Shown here piece by piece: positions 47,890 through 57,265 of a DNA stretch of 64,000 nucleotides. The first letter of the stretch is position 1. Each line of letters starts with the position of its first letter. Origin of the DNA: Sphingobium vermicomposti (lineage in GTDB: Bacteria; Pseudomonadota; Alphaproteobacteria; Sphingomonadales; Sphingomonadaceae); the NCBI RefSeq assembly GCF_011762025.1, contig NZ_JAASQR010000003.1, positions 62,001-126,000 of the forward strand, read 5' to 3'. Position numbers and translations under genes: made by a program. Below the pieces are notes generated by a model. That model was not told the DNA's origin and ran no database searches. It saw only the letters and a program-made list of their open reading frames with translations.

Positions 47890-49181
47890 AGCCCGGCTGC
47901 CTTTGCTTCATCAAGCATCTGCTGTTGCTGTTCACGCAGGTGCCAGGGCATGTCTTCGAATACATCCTCGAACATCGTTTCCATCGGATGGTGGAGTCCA
48001 TGCCCCAGAATGCCGTTCTTCTCCGCCTCCCGCGCGGCGTCGCGCACCTGTTCGGCCAGTTCCTTGTCCATCGCGGCCTGCCGTTCCTCGTCCCATATGC
48101 CCAGGCGGATGCAATGCTGCATCAGCCGCGCAATCGGGTCGCCCAGCGGCCAATGGCTGCCTTCATCCGCCGAACGATAGGCGCTGGGATCGTCCGACGT
48201 GCTGTGCCCTTCTGTCCGGTAGGTGAAATGTTCGATCAGCGTCGGCCCCGCATTGGCTCGCGCCCGGTCGGCGGCCCAGCGGGTGGCGGCATAGACGGCC
48301 AGCGCGTCATTGCCATCGACCCGCAGGCCCGCAATGCCATAGCCCAGCGCGCGGGCGGCAAAGGTGGTCGCCTCTGCCCCGGCGAAACCGGAAAAGCTGC
48401 TGATCGCCCATTGGTTGTTGACGATGTTCATGATCACCGGCGCGCGATAGACGCTGGCGAAGGTGCAGGCGGAATGGAAGTCGCCCTCCGCCGTCGATCC
48501 TTCCCCGCACCAGGTCGCCGCGATCCGCGTATCGCCCCGCGCCGCGCTGGCCATCGCCCATCCGACCGCTTGCGGATATTGCGTCGTCAGATTGCCCGAT
48601 ATCGAAAAGAAGCCCGCGTCGCGCGCCGAAAACATGACCGGCAACTGCCGCCCCTTCAGCCGGTCGCCCTTGTTCGAATAGATCTGGTTCATCATGTCAA
48701 CGATGGACCAGCCCCGCGCGATCAATATGCCTTGCTGGCGATAGCTGGGGAAGCACATGTCATCTCTGGCCAGCGCGGTCGCGGCGGCGATGGACACCGC
48801 CTCTTCGCCGGTGGACTTCATGTAAAAACTGGTCTTGCCCTGTCGCTGCGCGCGAAACATGCGCGTGTCGAACGCGCGCGTCAGCGCCATGGCGCGCAGC
48901 ATCTTGAGCAATGCTTCCGCAGGCAGATGCGGGTCCCACGCCCCCACCGCCGCACCTTCATCGTCAAGCACGCGGACCAGCCCATAGGCCAATTGCTGCA
49001 TGGAGCCGGGGTGTGCCGTTTCATCCGGGCGCGGCGCGGCATCGGCCGCGGGAATGTCGAAATCGCTATAGTCCGCGACATCGCCGGGACGGAATTGGGG
49101 TTCGGGCACATGCAACCGCAACGGCTGCAGATTCCGTCCGCCGCCATCCTGACCAATCCCCGGAAGTCGCTGATCGCTCAT
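47886..49181 (-). CDS. bkdA1: Branched-chain 2-oxoacid dehydrogenase E1 alpha
   Basis: 431 residues. The N-terminal 90 residues are a flexible extension usual for the bacterial BCKDH alpha chain (LHVPEPQFRPGDVADYSD). The cofactor motif is CGEGSTAEGDFHSACTFASVY to NNQWAISSF, and the phosphorylation-loop counterpart is YRTEGHSTSDDPSAYR. I chose ATG 49181, preceded by GAGAGGG, over the frame start at 49205. First of a three-gene operon lacking E3, which must come from elsewhere. Confidence 0.92.
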   Translation of the reverse strand: MSDQRLPGIGQDGGGRNLQPLRLHVPEPQFRPGDVADYSDFDIPAADAAPRPDETAHPGSMQQLAYGLVRVLDDEGAAVGAWDPHLPAEALLKMLRAMALTRAFDTRMFRAQRQGKTSFYMKSTGEEAVSIAAATALARDDMCFPSYRQQGILIARGWSIVDMMNQIYSNKGDRLKGRQLPVMFSARDAGFFSISGNLTTQYPQAVGWAMASAARGDTRIAATWCGEGSTAEGDFHSACTFASVYRAPVIMNIVNNQWAISSFSGFAGAEATTFAARALGYGIAGLRVDGNDALAVYAATRWAADRARANAGPTLIEHFTYRTEGHSTSDDPSAYRSADEGSHWPLGDPIARLMQHCIRLGIWDEERQAAMDKELAEQVRDAAREAEKNGILGHGLHHPMETMFEDVFEDMPWHLREQQQQMLDEAKAAGL

Positions 49182-49285
49182 CCCGCACCCTCTCAAACGT
49201 TGCAATAAAGTTGCTTGTGTCGATTACTATATTACAACGCGTGAGAAAGGCAACTGTCCTCGGTTAACCGTCTGCCGCTATTTCG

Positions 49286-50224
49286 CTATACCGCGACAGG
49301 GGCGGCGATATGCGCTTGCGGGGCATAATTCTGCACCTCGAAATCCTCGATCCTATAGTCGAACATGCTGGACGGACGCCGGTTGATCCGCAGCACGGGC
49401 GCGCCGCCGGGCGTTCGGCTGATCTGTTCTTCCACCAGAGCGGCGTGGTTCAGATATAAATGCACGTCGCCGCCCTGCCAGACGACTTCGCCCGGTTCCA
49501 GGTCGCATTGCTGGGCCAGCATACGGGTCATCATCGACAGGCCGAATATGTTGAATGCAAATCCTAGCCCCAGGTCGCAGCTGCGCTGGAACAACAGGCC
49601 GTTCAGCCGTCCGCTCGACACCTGGAACTGATAGGTCATATGGCATGGCGGCAGCGCCATCTGCGATATTTCCGCGACGTTCCAGCCGGTGAAGAGCAAG
49701 CGGCGCGACCCGGGATTATTCCTGATGCCATCCACCAGATCGGCAATCTGGTTATGCCCCTTGTCCGCGCGCCGGTAGAGGCCGTCGCCCGCTGGTTCAT
49801 ATCGCGGCCAATTCACCCACTGCGCCCCATAGACCGGACCCAGTTCTCCCCACCGGGCGGCGAAATCCGCATCGTCGACGATGCGCGCTTCAAAGGCATC
49901 GCGGTCGATCATTTCGCCGGTCGCCTTGCGATAGGCATCCAGCGGCCAGTCAGTCCATATATGCACGCCCTGACGCACAAGTTCGCGAATATTGGTGTCC
50001 CCGCTCAGGAACCAAAGCATCTCTCGCGCGGCGGCCTTCCAATAGACGCGCTTCGTGGTCAGCAGCGGCACGGCGTCCCCGGCCAGGGAAAAGCGCATCG
50101 TCGCGCCCAGGATCGATCGCGTTCCGACGCCCGTGCGATCGATACGCTCATCCCCCTGTGTCCAGATGCGGCGCATCAGGTCCAGATATTGCTGTTCATA
50201 ATGGTCGGCACGGGAAGGAAACAT
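49286..50224 (-). CDS. thyA: Thymidylate synthase
   Basis: 312 residues. Makes dTMP from dUMP using methylenetetrahydrofolate. Nucleophile Cys in ALPPCHMTYQFQV; RSCDLGLGFAFNIF binds dUMP; the N-terminal DRTGVGTRSILG is the phosphate loop. The length, longer than the 264 of E. coli, includes an insertion near 90-140 as in other long-type ThyA. ATG 50224 (MFPSRADHYEQQYLDLM) is preferred over 50308. Confidence 0.95.
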   Translation of the reverse strand: MFPSRADHYEQQYLDLMRRIWTQGDERIDRTGVGTRSILGATMRFSLAGDAVPLLTTKRVYWKAAAREMLWFLSGDTNIRELVRQGVHIWTDWPLDAYRKATGEMIDRDAFEARIVDDADFAARWGELGPVYGAQWVNWPRYEPAGDGLYRRADKGHNQIADLVDGIRNNPGSRRLLFTGWNVAEISQMALPPCHMTYQFQVSSGRLNGLLFQRSCDLGLGFAFNIFGLSMMTRMLAQQCDLEPGEVVWQGGDVHLYLNHAALVEEQISRTPGGAPVLRINRRPSSMFDYRIEDFEVQNYAPQAHIAAPVAV

Positions 50225-50398
50225 GCTGGTCAAGTTGGTCTTTCCTGATGGCCCGGCAAGGAACGACGAGTCCCTGCCGGATGTAGCCCAGCGCCCTCGG
50301 ATCGCCAATGTTCACTTTGGACCAAAAGCTGGCAAGGCCGCTCCAGACCGGAGGCAACTGAACGTGCCGGCCAGGGCTTTCTGCCGCATCCTTTGCCG

Positions 50399-50698
50399 AT
50401 GGCCGCTAGGGAAACCATTGAAATCATCGCGCTGGACGACGATTGGAACCTGCTGGGCCGCATCGATGGCAAAGGCGACTGGCCCGGCATCGTCAAGGCG
50501 TTGCTGCGGATGGACAGCGCGTGGCTGGTCATAGAACAGCAGCGCGCCGACGGCCCATCGCCCATGCCCCGGCGCGAAGATATCCGCCTGTCCCGCACGG
50601 TCGCGCACCGCCTGCGCCCGATGGAAATGAAGATCGCCGATCATGTCATCCTGAGCGGCAAAGGCCGGTTCAGTTTCCGTCAGGCGGGGTTGCTGTGA
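50399..50698 (+). CDS. Short RadC/JAB-like protein lacking the metal-binding histidines
   Basis: 99 residues. The C-terminal half (PRREDIRLSRTVAHRL then IADHVILSGKGRFSFRQAGLL) matches the end of the RadC JAB/MPN domain closely. Where RadC has the JAMM metal motif HNHPSGD this protein reads roughly EQQRADG, with no histidine, though the Asp of the following DI is kept. The N-terminal RadC helix-hairpin part is absent. It is unlikely to be a metalloprotease; it may bind a partner. Start uncertain (TTG 50393 also in frame). Confidence 0.6.
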   Translation: MAARETIEIIALDDDWNLLGRIDGKGDWPGIVKALLRMDSAWLVIEQQRADGPSPMPRREDIRLSRTVAHRLRPMEMKIADHVILSGKGRFSFRQAGLL

Positions 50699-50799
50699 CC
50701 ATGGCAAAAAAAGCACGTCCAGCCGCTTGCCAGCCGGAAAACCCACCTCTATAGACCGCCGCCTGCCCAGTGGCATCGCCCAGCGATACCGCCGACGGT

Positions 50800-50876
50800 C
50801 GGGGAGTAGCTCAGCCTGGTAGAGCACTGTCTTCGGGAGGCAGGGGCCGGAGGTTCGAATCCTCTCTCCCCGACCA
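50800..50876 (+). tRNA. tRNA-Pro (CGG)
   Basis: 77 bases. The acceptor CGGGGAG pairs with CTCCCCG, followed by A and encoded CCA. The D arm is AGCTCAGCCTGGTAGAGC, the anticodon arm CTGTC-TTCGGGA-GGCAG gives anticodon CGG, and the T arm has GGTTCGAATCC. Confidence 0.96.
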
Positions 50877-50998
50877 ATTTCTTTTTTCTGCTGTCTGATC
50901 AGGTGAATGCCGACCCGCCTTCGGGCGCGGGAACGCGATTGGGCGCCATCGCTCCTCCCAGGAACAACAGCGTCGTAGCATCACCGCTCAAAAGCTAG

Positions 50999-51040
50999 CG
51001 CGAGGACGAGGCCCGGCACTGCCTGGGCCTCGTCCTCGCG
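50999..51040 (-). terminator. purB: Strong hairpin after purB
   Basis: Perfect 16-base arms (50999-51014 and 51025-51040) around a 10-base loop, 11 bases after the purB stop. On the purB transcript the hairpin is followed by GCTAGCTTTTG, a short T run. Probably a terminator for purB. Confidence 0.7.
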
Positions 51041-51051
51041 TTTCAGATAGG

Positions 51052-52368
51052 TCAGGCCTCGCCGAAGACGCGGCGGAAGATCGTGTCGACCTGGCGGAAG
51101 TGATAGGCGAGGTCGAATTTTTCCTCGATCTGTGCGGCGGGCAGTGCGGCTGCGACATCGGGGTCCGCCTTCAGCAGTTCCAGCAGGGACAGCTGGCCGT
51201 CCGATTCCCAGACCTTCATCGCGTTGCGCTGGACGTAGCGATAGCTGTCTTCGCGGGAGACGCCCGCCTGCGTGAGGGCCAGCAGCACCCGCTGCGAGTG
51301 GACAAGGCCGCCCATCTTGTCGAGATTCTTCATCATCCGCTCAGGATAGACCAGCAGCTTGTCGATGACGCCGGTCAGGCGGGCCAGCGCGAAGTCGAGC
51401 GTGATGGTGGCATCGGGGCCGATATAGCGTTCCACCGACGAATGGCTGATGTCGCGTTCATGCCAAAGGGCGACATTTTCCATCGCGGGCATGGCGTAGC
51501 TGCGCACCATGCGGGCAAGGCCGGTCAGGTTTTCGGTCAGCACCGGGTTGCGCTTGTGCGGCATGGCCGAACTGCCCTTTTGGCCGGGGGAGAAATATTC
51601 CTCCGCCTCCAGGACTTCGGTGCGCTGAAGGTGGCGCACTTCGACTGACAGCCGCTCGATCGAGCTGGCGATGACGCCCAGCGTCGCAAAGAACATGGCG
51701 TGGCGGTCGCGGGGGATGACCTGGGTGGACACTGGCTCGATGGCCAGGCCCAGCTTTGCCGCGACATGTTCTTCCACGCGCGGATCGATATTGGCGAAGG
51801 TGCCGACCGCGCCCGATATGGCGCAGGTGGCGACTTCCTCACGCGCGGCGACCAGGCGGGTGCGGCAGCGGGAAAACTCCGCATAGGCTTCCGCCATCTT
51901 GAGGCCGAAGGTGACGGGTTCGGCATGAATGCCATGGCTGCGGCCGATGGTGGGGGTCAGCTTATGTTCAAAGGCGCGGCGCTTGATGACGGCCAGCAGC
52001 TTGTCCAGATCGTCGATCAATATGTCGGCGGCGCGCGACAGCTGCACGGCAAGGCAAGTGTCGAGCACGTCGCTGGAGGTCATGCCCTGATGCATGAAGC
52101 GGGCTTCATCGCCCACCTGTTCCGCGACCCAGGTCAGGAACGCGATAACGTCATGCTTGGTCACCGCTTCGATGGCGTCGATAGCGGGCACGTCAATCGA
52201 CGGATTGGTCGCCCACCAGTCCCACAGCGCCTTGGGAGCCGATTTGGGAACGACGCCCAGTTCACCCAATGCCTCGGTCGCGTGCGCTTCAATCTCGAAC
52301 CAGATGCGGAAGCGGGCCTCTGGTTCCCAGAGGGCAGTCATTTGGGGGCGAGCATAGCGCGGGACCAT
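51052..52368 (-). CDS. purB: Adenylosuccinate lyase
   Basis: 438 residues of the fumarase/aspartase superfamily. Cleaves SAICAR and adenylosuccinate in purine synthesis. Markers: [31 protein letters not shown] with the catalytic His, and the superfamily signature [17 protein letters not shown] with the mobile catalytic loop Ser. Length is as for Bacillus-type PurB. Confidence 0.96.
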   Translation of the reverse strand: MVPRYARPQMTALWEPEARFRIWFEIEAHATEALGELGVVPKSAPKALWDWWATNPSIDVPAIDAIEAVTKHDVIAFLTWVAEQVGDEARFMHQGMTSSDVLDTCLAVQLSRAADILIDDLDKLLAVIKRRAFEHKLTPTIGRSHGIHAEPVTFGLKMAEAYAEFSRCRTRLVAAREEVATCAISGAVGTFANIDPRVEEHVAAKLGLAIEPVSTQVIPRDRHAMFFATLGVIASSIERLSVEVRHLQRTEVLEAEEYFSPGQKGSSAMPHKRNPVLTENLTGLARMVRSYAMPAMENVALWHERDISHSSVERYIGPDATITLDFALARLTGVIDKLLVYPERMMKNLDKMGGLVHSQRVLLALTQAGVSREDSYRYVQRNAMKVWESDGQLSLLELLKADPDVAAALPAAQIEEKFDLAYHFRQVDTIFRRVFGEA

Positions 52369-52646
52369 CGGGTCGAATCCTGATTGCTGATGAAAGATCG
52401 CCGCGCCGCCTAGCAGGCCCGTTACCGAAGGGCAAATAAGGCAGGTGAGAGGCCGATGCCCGTCGCAGGGCCACGTCTTTCGTCGCGAATATTGCAGGCC
52501 GGGCAGATGACATGAGCGTTCCGGGGAGATGAGCCGACCATCATGAACGGATGTTCAGGAAAACCGGCGAATATTCCTGTATTCGGATGAACAATTCATT
52601 CCCCCACGGGTCTTACCCATGAGCCGTTTCTATTGAGGAGTTCGCG

Positions 52647-53018
52647 ATGATCCGCGTGTTGACGTTGGCGACGTTGATGGGGTCCCCGGCCTTGGCTCAG
52701 GAAGCGCCTGCTCCCGCGCCTGGCGCTGCGTCTCCGTCAGATATGACGCCTGCGGCTCCGGCCAATTCCATCGCGGCAATCGTGGAGACCGAATTTCCCG
52801 CCTATGACGGCAATAGCGACGGGCAACTCGACAAGGCCGAATTTTCCCGCTGGATGATTGCGCTGAAGGATCAGGAAATGAAGGCGGGAGGCACCAAAAT
52901 GCCCGCAGCCGACGTCACCGCCTGGGTCGATGGGGCTTTCGTCACGGCTGACGCGGACAAGAGCATATCGGTCAGCAAGCCGGAGTTGATCAACTATCTG
53001 AGCGGCGGCGCAGGCTGA
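52647..53018 (+). CDS. Secreted EF-hand protein
   Basis: 123 residues. Signal peptide ending near ALAQE, then a Pro/Ala-rich stretch (about 19-48) and two EF-hand-like segments: DGNSDGQLDKAEF is a good calcium loop, and TADADKSISVSKPEL is a second, with acidic positions D-x-D-x-S-x-S. Probably a periplasmic calcium-binding protein. TGAGGAG upstream is a good ribosome site. The 280 bases before it hold no gene. Confidence 0.75.
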   Translation: MIRVLTLATLMGSPALAQEAPAPAPGAASPSDMTPAAPANSIAAIVETEFPAYDGNSDGQLDKAEFSRWMIALKDQEMKAGGTKMPAADVTAWVDGAFVTADADKSISVSKPELINYLSGGAG

Positions 53019-53073
53019 CCAGGAGATTCCTGCGAAAATACGCAGGCAAAACCACCCTGAACGGGTCGCACAT

Positions 53074-53113
53074 GAGGCGGTGTGGAGCGAAGGCCACGCC
53101 GCCTCTTTTTTTT
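53074..53113 (+). terminator. Rho-independent terminator after the EF-hand gene
   Basis: GAGGCGGTGTGG (53074-53085) pairs with CCACGCCGCCTC (53094-53105) with one G-U, followed by eight T residues. It probably ends the EF-hand transcript. Confidence 0.88.
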
Positions 53114-53120
53114 GCCTGGT

Positions 53121-53306
53121 TCAGCCGCGCTTTCGGTTCGCGTAGAGCAGCGCGGCGACGATGGCCGCGGACCCGATGCCGACGGCGGTCCCCATCAACA
53201 CGCCCTTGCTGGCGGATTTGCGCGCGGCAGTCGCCAGATTGGGCTTGCCAGCAGTGTCGGCGGTTTGGGCGCCGTCTGTGGGCGCATCTTGGTTGGGTTT
53301 TATCAT
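53121..53306 (-). CDS. Small single-pass membrane protein
   Basis: 61 residues with a polar N-terminus, one membrane helix (GVLMGTAVGIGSAAIVAALLY, about 35-55) and a basic RKRG end. Codon pattern and start look real, but I recognise no family. It lies between the EF-hand gene and ligD. Confidence 0.5.
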   Translation of the reverse strand: MIKPNQDAPTDGAQTADTAGKPNLATAARKSASKGVLMGTAVGIGSAAIVAALLYANRKRG

Positions 53307-53353
53307 AACAATCCGAATCTATGCAATAAAGCGGGCGCGCAGAAAAGCGGCTT

Positions 53354-55843
53354 TCAATAATCGGGCAAAGTTTGGGACGCTTCCCCCCACCCGCGCAGTT
53401 CGCGCGAACCGGCGCGCTCAATCAATTGGTCGAGATCCGCGATGGTGAAGGCACCGGGACGTTCGATATCCTCCAATTCATCCCAGGTGATCGGCGCGGC
53501 GACAGGCGCGTTTTCCCGCGCGCGCACCACATAAGGCAGGACGGCGGTCGCGCCCCGCTGGTTACGCAGCCAGTCGATGAAGATGCGCCCCTTGCGCTTG
53601 GCCTTGCTCATGGTGGCGGTGAAGCGGTCGGGTTCCGCCGCTGCCAGCGCGCGGGCGAAGCGGTCGGCGAAATCCTTGACCTGCGGCCATTGCGCGTCGG
53701 GCGTCAGCGGCACGACGACATGAACGCCCTTGCCGCCCGACAGCATCGCAAAGCTGGTGAGGCCGATATCGTCCAATGTCCGCCGGATGTCGCGCGCCGC
53801 CTTCTTCACATCGCCAAAGTCCAGCCCCTCGTCCGGGTCGAGATCGATGACCAGCCGGTCGGGCCGCTCCACATCCTCCACCCGCGATCCCCAGCCGTGA
53901 AACTCGATCGTCCCCATCTGAACGCAGGCCAGCAGGCCGTCGACATCATCGATGTAGAGATAATCCTCATCACCGCCGTCCTTTTCCCGAATGGGAACAT
54001 GCATCACATGATCGCCAAAGCTGCCGCTATCATGTTTTTGGAAGAAGCATTTCTTCGCCCGGCCCTGCGGACATCGGACGAGGCTGATCGGGCGATGCGC
54101 GACCCAGGGAAGCATGATCGCGCCCGCCGCCGCATAATAGTCGGCCAATTGACCCTTGGTGATCTTCGCCTCGGGAAAGATCAGCCGATCGCGATTGCTG
54201 ATACGGACATCGGTCTGGGTTTCGGGGGTGGCCATTGGTTTCTCCCGGCTGACATCCTTGGCCGCCTTGTCTTCGCGCAAGCCCAGGAAGCTGCCGTGCC
54301 GCACGACATTGCTGCCCGTAAATTCGGCAAAGGCGATTTCGGCCACCAGATCGGGACGCACCCACTGAGCGCCCCGGGTTTCGCTGCGCGGGACGGTCAG
54401 GGCGGGGGTCTTGCGCGCGCGAGCCTTCAATGACCGGACCAGATCTTCGCTGTTGCGCGCGTTGAATCCGGTGCCGACCTTCCCGGCGTAGACCAGCCCC
54501 TCCTCTCCATTCTGCGCGAGCAATATGTTGCGCAAGGCGCGACCGCTGGCACCGCTCGCCGTCCACCCGATGATGACGAATTCCTGCCGCCTGGTGCATT
54601 TGACCTTCAGCCAGTTCTTTGTCCGCACACCACGATAGGGTGCATCCGCCCGCTTGGAAATTATGCCTTCCTGCCCGGCGTCGCACATCGCGCGGAACAG
54701 CTTTTCACCCGCGCCCACCACATGATCGGCGAAGTGAATCTGCGGCATTCCATCACCCATCAGGGCGGCGAGCTTTTCTTTTCGGGCCACATTGGGAAGC
54801 GAGGTCAGATCCTGTCCGTCCAGCTCCAGAAGGTCGAAGGCAAACAGATGGAGAGCGCCGTCAGCCTCTCCTTTCAACACCTGCTGGAGGGTCGAAAAAT
54901 CCGGGTTGCCATCAGCGCCCATCGCCACGATTTCCCCGTCGATTAGGGCCGGCGGAAGGTTCATCGCCGCGAGTTCGGCGGCAAGCGGGGCGAAACGATC
55001 GGCCCAGTCCAGTCCCGTGCGCGTAAACACCCGCACCTGCTTTCCCGCGACGCTTATGACGCAACGATAGCCATCATATTTGATCTCGTGAATCCAGCTA
55101 TTGCCCGACGGGACCGCGTCGACCAGCGTCGCAAGCTGGGGCGCACGAAAGGCGGGCGGCTTGCCGGTCACGCGCTTGCGCGATGCGCGAACCGGCGTCG
55201 CCTTTTGCGCCTGGGTCATGGCGGCGTCGAAGGACTTGCCCTTCTTGCCCTTCAAGGAAATGGGCGGCGCTTGCGCGGCGATCTGGCCCATGGTCCGGCC
55301 GCTGCGAATGCTGGTAAGCTCCCGCGCCACCAAATCATCGCCCGCGCCTGCATAGCTATCCTCAATCTTGCGCAGCAGCCAATTTTCCCGTTTTTCGCCC
55401 GAACGCGGTTTCAACCGGATCAGCAGCCATTCGCCCTTCATCCTGTGACCGTGCAGGATGAAATGAAGGTGCCCCTTTTCCAAATCCCTGGCGCTCTTGC
55501 CGGGGATGGGTTCCCACGTCCCCTCATCCCACAGCATCACCGTGCCGCCGCCATATTCGCCTTTCGGGATGGTCCCTTCGAAACTGGCGTAGGACAGGGG
55601 GTGGTCCTCTGTTCGTACCGCCAACCGTTTATCCGCGGGATCAATGCTCGGCCCCCTCGTCACCGCCCAGCTTTTCAGCACGCCGTCCATTTCCAGCCGA
55701 AAATCATAGTGCAGCCGGGTGGCGTCATGCTTTTGCACGATAAAGCTGTTTCCGCCGCTTCGCCCGCGCTTGCCAGCAGGCTCCTTGGTCCGGGTAAAAT
55801 CGCGTTTGCGATTATAGACCGTCAGCGGATCGGCATCGGCCAT
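53354..55843 (-). CDS. ligD: Multifunctional NHEJ DNA ligase D
   Basis: 829 residues in the order phosphoesterase, ligase, polymerase, as in Pseudomonas LigD. Phosphoesterase domain about 30-185 (KHDATRLHYDFRLEMDG). Ligase domain has adenylated Lys255 in HEIKYDGYR and continues to about 510. Polymerase/primase domain about 545-829, with metal Asp pair in VIDLDPDEGLDFGD and the RVEDVERPD stretch. With Ku directly upstream it forms the bacterial double-strand break joining pathway. It lies 3 bases after ku. Confidence 0.95.
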   Translation of the reverse strand: MADADPLTVYNRKRDFTRTKEPAGKRGRSGGNSFIVQKHDATRLHYDFRLEMDGVLKSWAVTRGPSIDPADKRLAVRTEDHPLSYASFEGTIPKGEYGGGTVMLWDEGTWEPIPGKSARDLEKGHLHFILHGHRMKGEWLLIRLKPRSGEKRENWLLRKIEDSYAGAGDDLVARELTSIRSGRTMGQIAAQAPPISLKGKKGKSFDAAMTQAQKATPVRASRKRVTGKPPAFRAPQLATLVDAVPSGNSWIHEIKYDGYRCVISVAGKQVRVFTRTGLDWADRFAPLAAELAAMNLPPALIDGEIVAMGADGNPDFSTLQQVLKGEADGALHLFAFDLLELDGQDLTSLPNVARKEKLAALMGDGMPQIHFADHVVGAGEKLFRAMCDAGQEGIISKRADAPYRGVRTKNWLKVKCTRRQEFVIIGWTASGASGRALRNILLAQNGEEGLVYAGKVGTGFNARNSEDLVRSLKARARKTPALTVPRSETRGAQWVRPDLVAEIAFAEFTGSNVVRHGSFLGLREDKAAKDVSREKPMATPETQTDVRISNRDRLIFPEAKITKGQLADYYAAAGAIMLPWVAHRPISLVRCPQGRAKKCFFQKHDSGSFGDHVMHVPIREKDGGDEDYLYIDDVDGLLACVQMGTIEFHGWGSRVEDVERPDRLVIDLDPDEGLDFGDVKKAARDIRRTLDDIGLTSFAMLSGGKGVHVVVPLTPDAQWPQVKDFADRFARALAAAEPDRFTATMSKAKRKGRIFIDWLRNQRGATAVLPYVVRARENAPVAAPITWDELEDIERPGAFTIADLDQLIERAGSRELRGWGEASQTLPDY

Positions 55844-55846
55844 GGG

Positions 55847-56740
55847 TCATGCCCGCTTTCGCGCCGGAACCTTGGCCGCCCCGGCCTTCCGCGCGGCGGG
55901 CTTTCTTGCCGTTCCGGTCTTGCCGGTCGCGCCCGACGACCCGCCCTTGCCGCCCGTGTCGACCGATTTCTTGAGCGCGGCCATCAGGTCGATGACGTTG
56001 CCACTGCGTTTCACCGGGGCAGTATCCTCCTCCTCAATGATGCGGCGGCCCTTGGCCTTTTTCTTTTTCTCGATCAGCCGTTCCAGCGCATCGACATAGC
56101 GGTCATGGAAGCTGTCGGGCTTGAAAGGCGCGGTCTTCTTTTCAATCAAGGTCTGGGCAAGGTCGAGCAGTTCCGGGTCGGGCTTTGCATCCTCAATCTC
56201 GCGGAAATAGCTTTGCGCGCGGTTGACTTCATCGGCATAGCGCAGCGTTTCCAATATCATGCCCCGCCCGCAGGGCTTGAGCGACACGATATATTCCCGC
56301 CCGCGCATCGCCAGCTGGCCCAGGCCGACCTTCTTTGACCGGCGCAGCGCCTCGCGCAGGACGATGAAGGCTTCCTCGGCCAGATCGTCGGCGGGGACGA
56401 CATAATAGGGCCGCTCATAATAGAGCACGTCGATCTCATCCGCGTCGACGAACTGCGTCAATTCCAGCGTCTTCTTGCTTTCCAGCTTGACCGCCTCAAT
56501 CTCATCGGGTTGCAGCAGGACATAGTCGCCCTTGCTTACCTCATAGCCTTTTACGATGTCCTCAGGCTTCACCGCGCCGAGACCGGGCACGGTCTTTTCA
56601 TAGCGGACACGCTTGCCACTAGGTTCATGTATCTGGTGAAAGGCGATTTGCGCACCCGACTTGGTCGCGGAATAAATCTCGACCGGGATGGACACGAGAG
56701 CCAGCCTGATCTGCCCCTGCCAATAAGCGCGCGCCGCCAT
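55847..56740 (-). CDS. ku: Non-homologous end-joining protein Ku
   Basis: 297 residues. Homodimeric ring that binds DNA ends and recruits LigD. The Ku core runs from ARAYWQGQIRLALVSIPVEIY to about 250 (RYEKTVPGLGAV, VDADEIDVLYYERPYYV), and the C-terminal 40 residues are Lys/Ala/Gly-rich, as in Ku proteins with a DNA-binding tail. The longer open frame starts at 56935, but ATG 56740 follows AAGGAGG. Confidence 0.95.
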   Translation of the reverse strand: MAARAYWQGQIRLALVSIPVEIYSATKSGAQIAFHQIHEPSGKRVRYEKTVPGLGAVKPEDIVKGYEVSKGDYVLLQPDEIEAVKLESKKTLELTQFVDADEIDVLYYERPYYVVPADDLAEEAFIVLREALRRSKKVGLGQLAMRGREYIVSLKPCGRGMILETLRYADEVNRAQSYFREIEDAKPDPELLDLAQTLIEKKTAPFKPDSFHDRYVDALERLIEKKKKAKGRRIIEEEDTAPVKRSGNVIDLMAALKKSVDTGGKGGSSGATGKTGTARKPAARKAGAAKVPARKRA

Positions 56741-56923
56741 GATAATGTGCCTCCTTGCGACAGGGAAAAATGCGCGGGCGCGGTTCGGAGTTCCGCGCGG
56801 GCCACGGCAAAGCTGCCGGCAACTCGCTTCCCCGCCCTTACGCGCGCGTATCGAAATCGGACGAAGCGCTTCCGAAGACGGCTGAAATGCCCTAAGCTGC
56901 CCGAAATCAGCAGCTGGGACGAT

Positions 56924-57265
56924 ATGCCGATGCAATTTCTGCGGACTGCCTTTTGGGTCGTCATCGCCGTAGCCCTCGCCTTTTTCTGCATGGCGAATTA
57001 TGTGCCCGTCACGGTCCGGCTATGGGGTGACATGGTGATGGAAACCAAGCTGCCGGTCCTGCTGATCGGCGCATTCCTGCTGGGCGCGCTGCCCTTTTGG
57101 GTCATGGCGCGGGCCACGCGCTGGCGGATGAAGCGCCGGTTGGAAAGCACCGAGCGCGCTTTGATTGTCGCCACCACTACCCCCGCCCCAACGCCCAGCC
57201 CGGCCGATTCTGCGGACATCACCACCCCGCCAACCCCTCCCCTTTCTGCAACAGGAACAGCATGA
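56924..57265 (+). CDS. LapA-domain (DUF1049) membrane protein
   Basis: 113 residues with two membrane helices (about 7-24 and 41-62) around TVRLWGDMVMETKLPV, then a basic stretch and a Thr/Pro-rich tail. This is the LapA/DUF1049 fold; E. coli LapA helps set lipopolysaccharide levels, but most family members are uncharacterised. Its stop overlaps the pyrF start (ATGA), so the two are coupled. ATG 56930 is an alternative start. Confidence 0.78.
   Translation: MPMQFLRTAFWVVIAVALAFFCMANYVPVTVRLWGDMVMETKLPVLLIGAFLLGALPFWVMARATRWRMKRRLESTERALIVATTTPAPTPSPADSADITTPPTPPLSATGTA

Noticed and set aside
53354-56740. ligD/ku as a newly acquired defence island
   Set aside because: Both are complete, usual in domain order, and common in soil alphaproteobacteria; no mobile genes flank them.
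56510-56923. 251-residue reading that extends the LapA-like protein upstream
   Set aside because: It runs antisense through the ku start and the divergent promoter region; the LapA fold begins at 56924.
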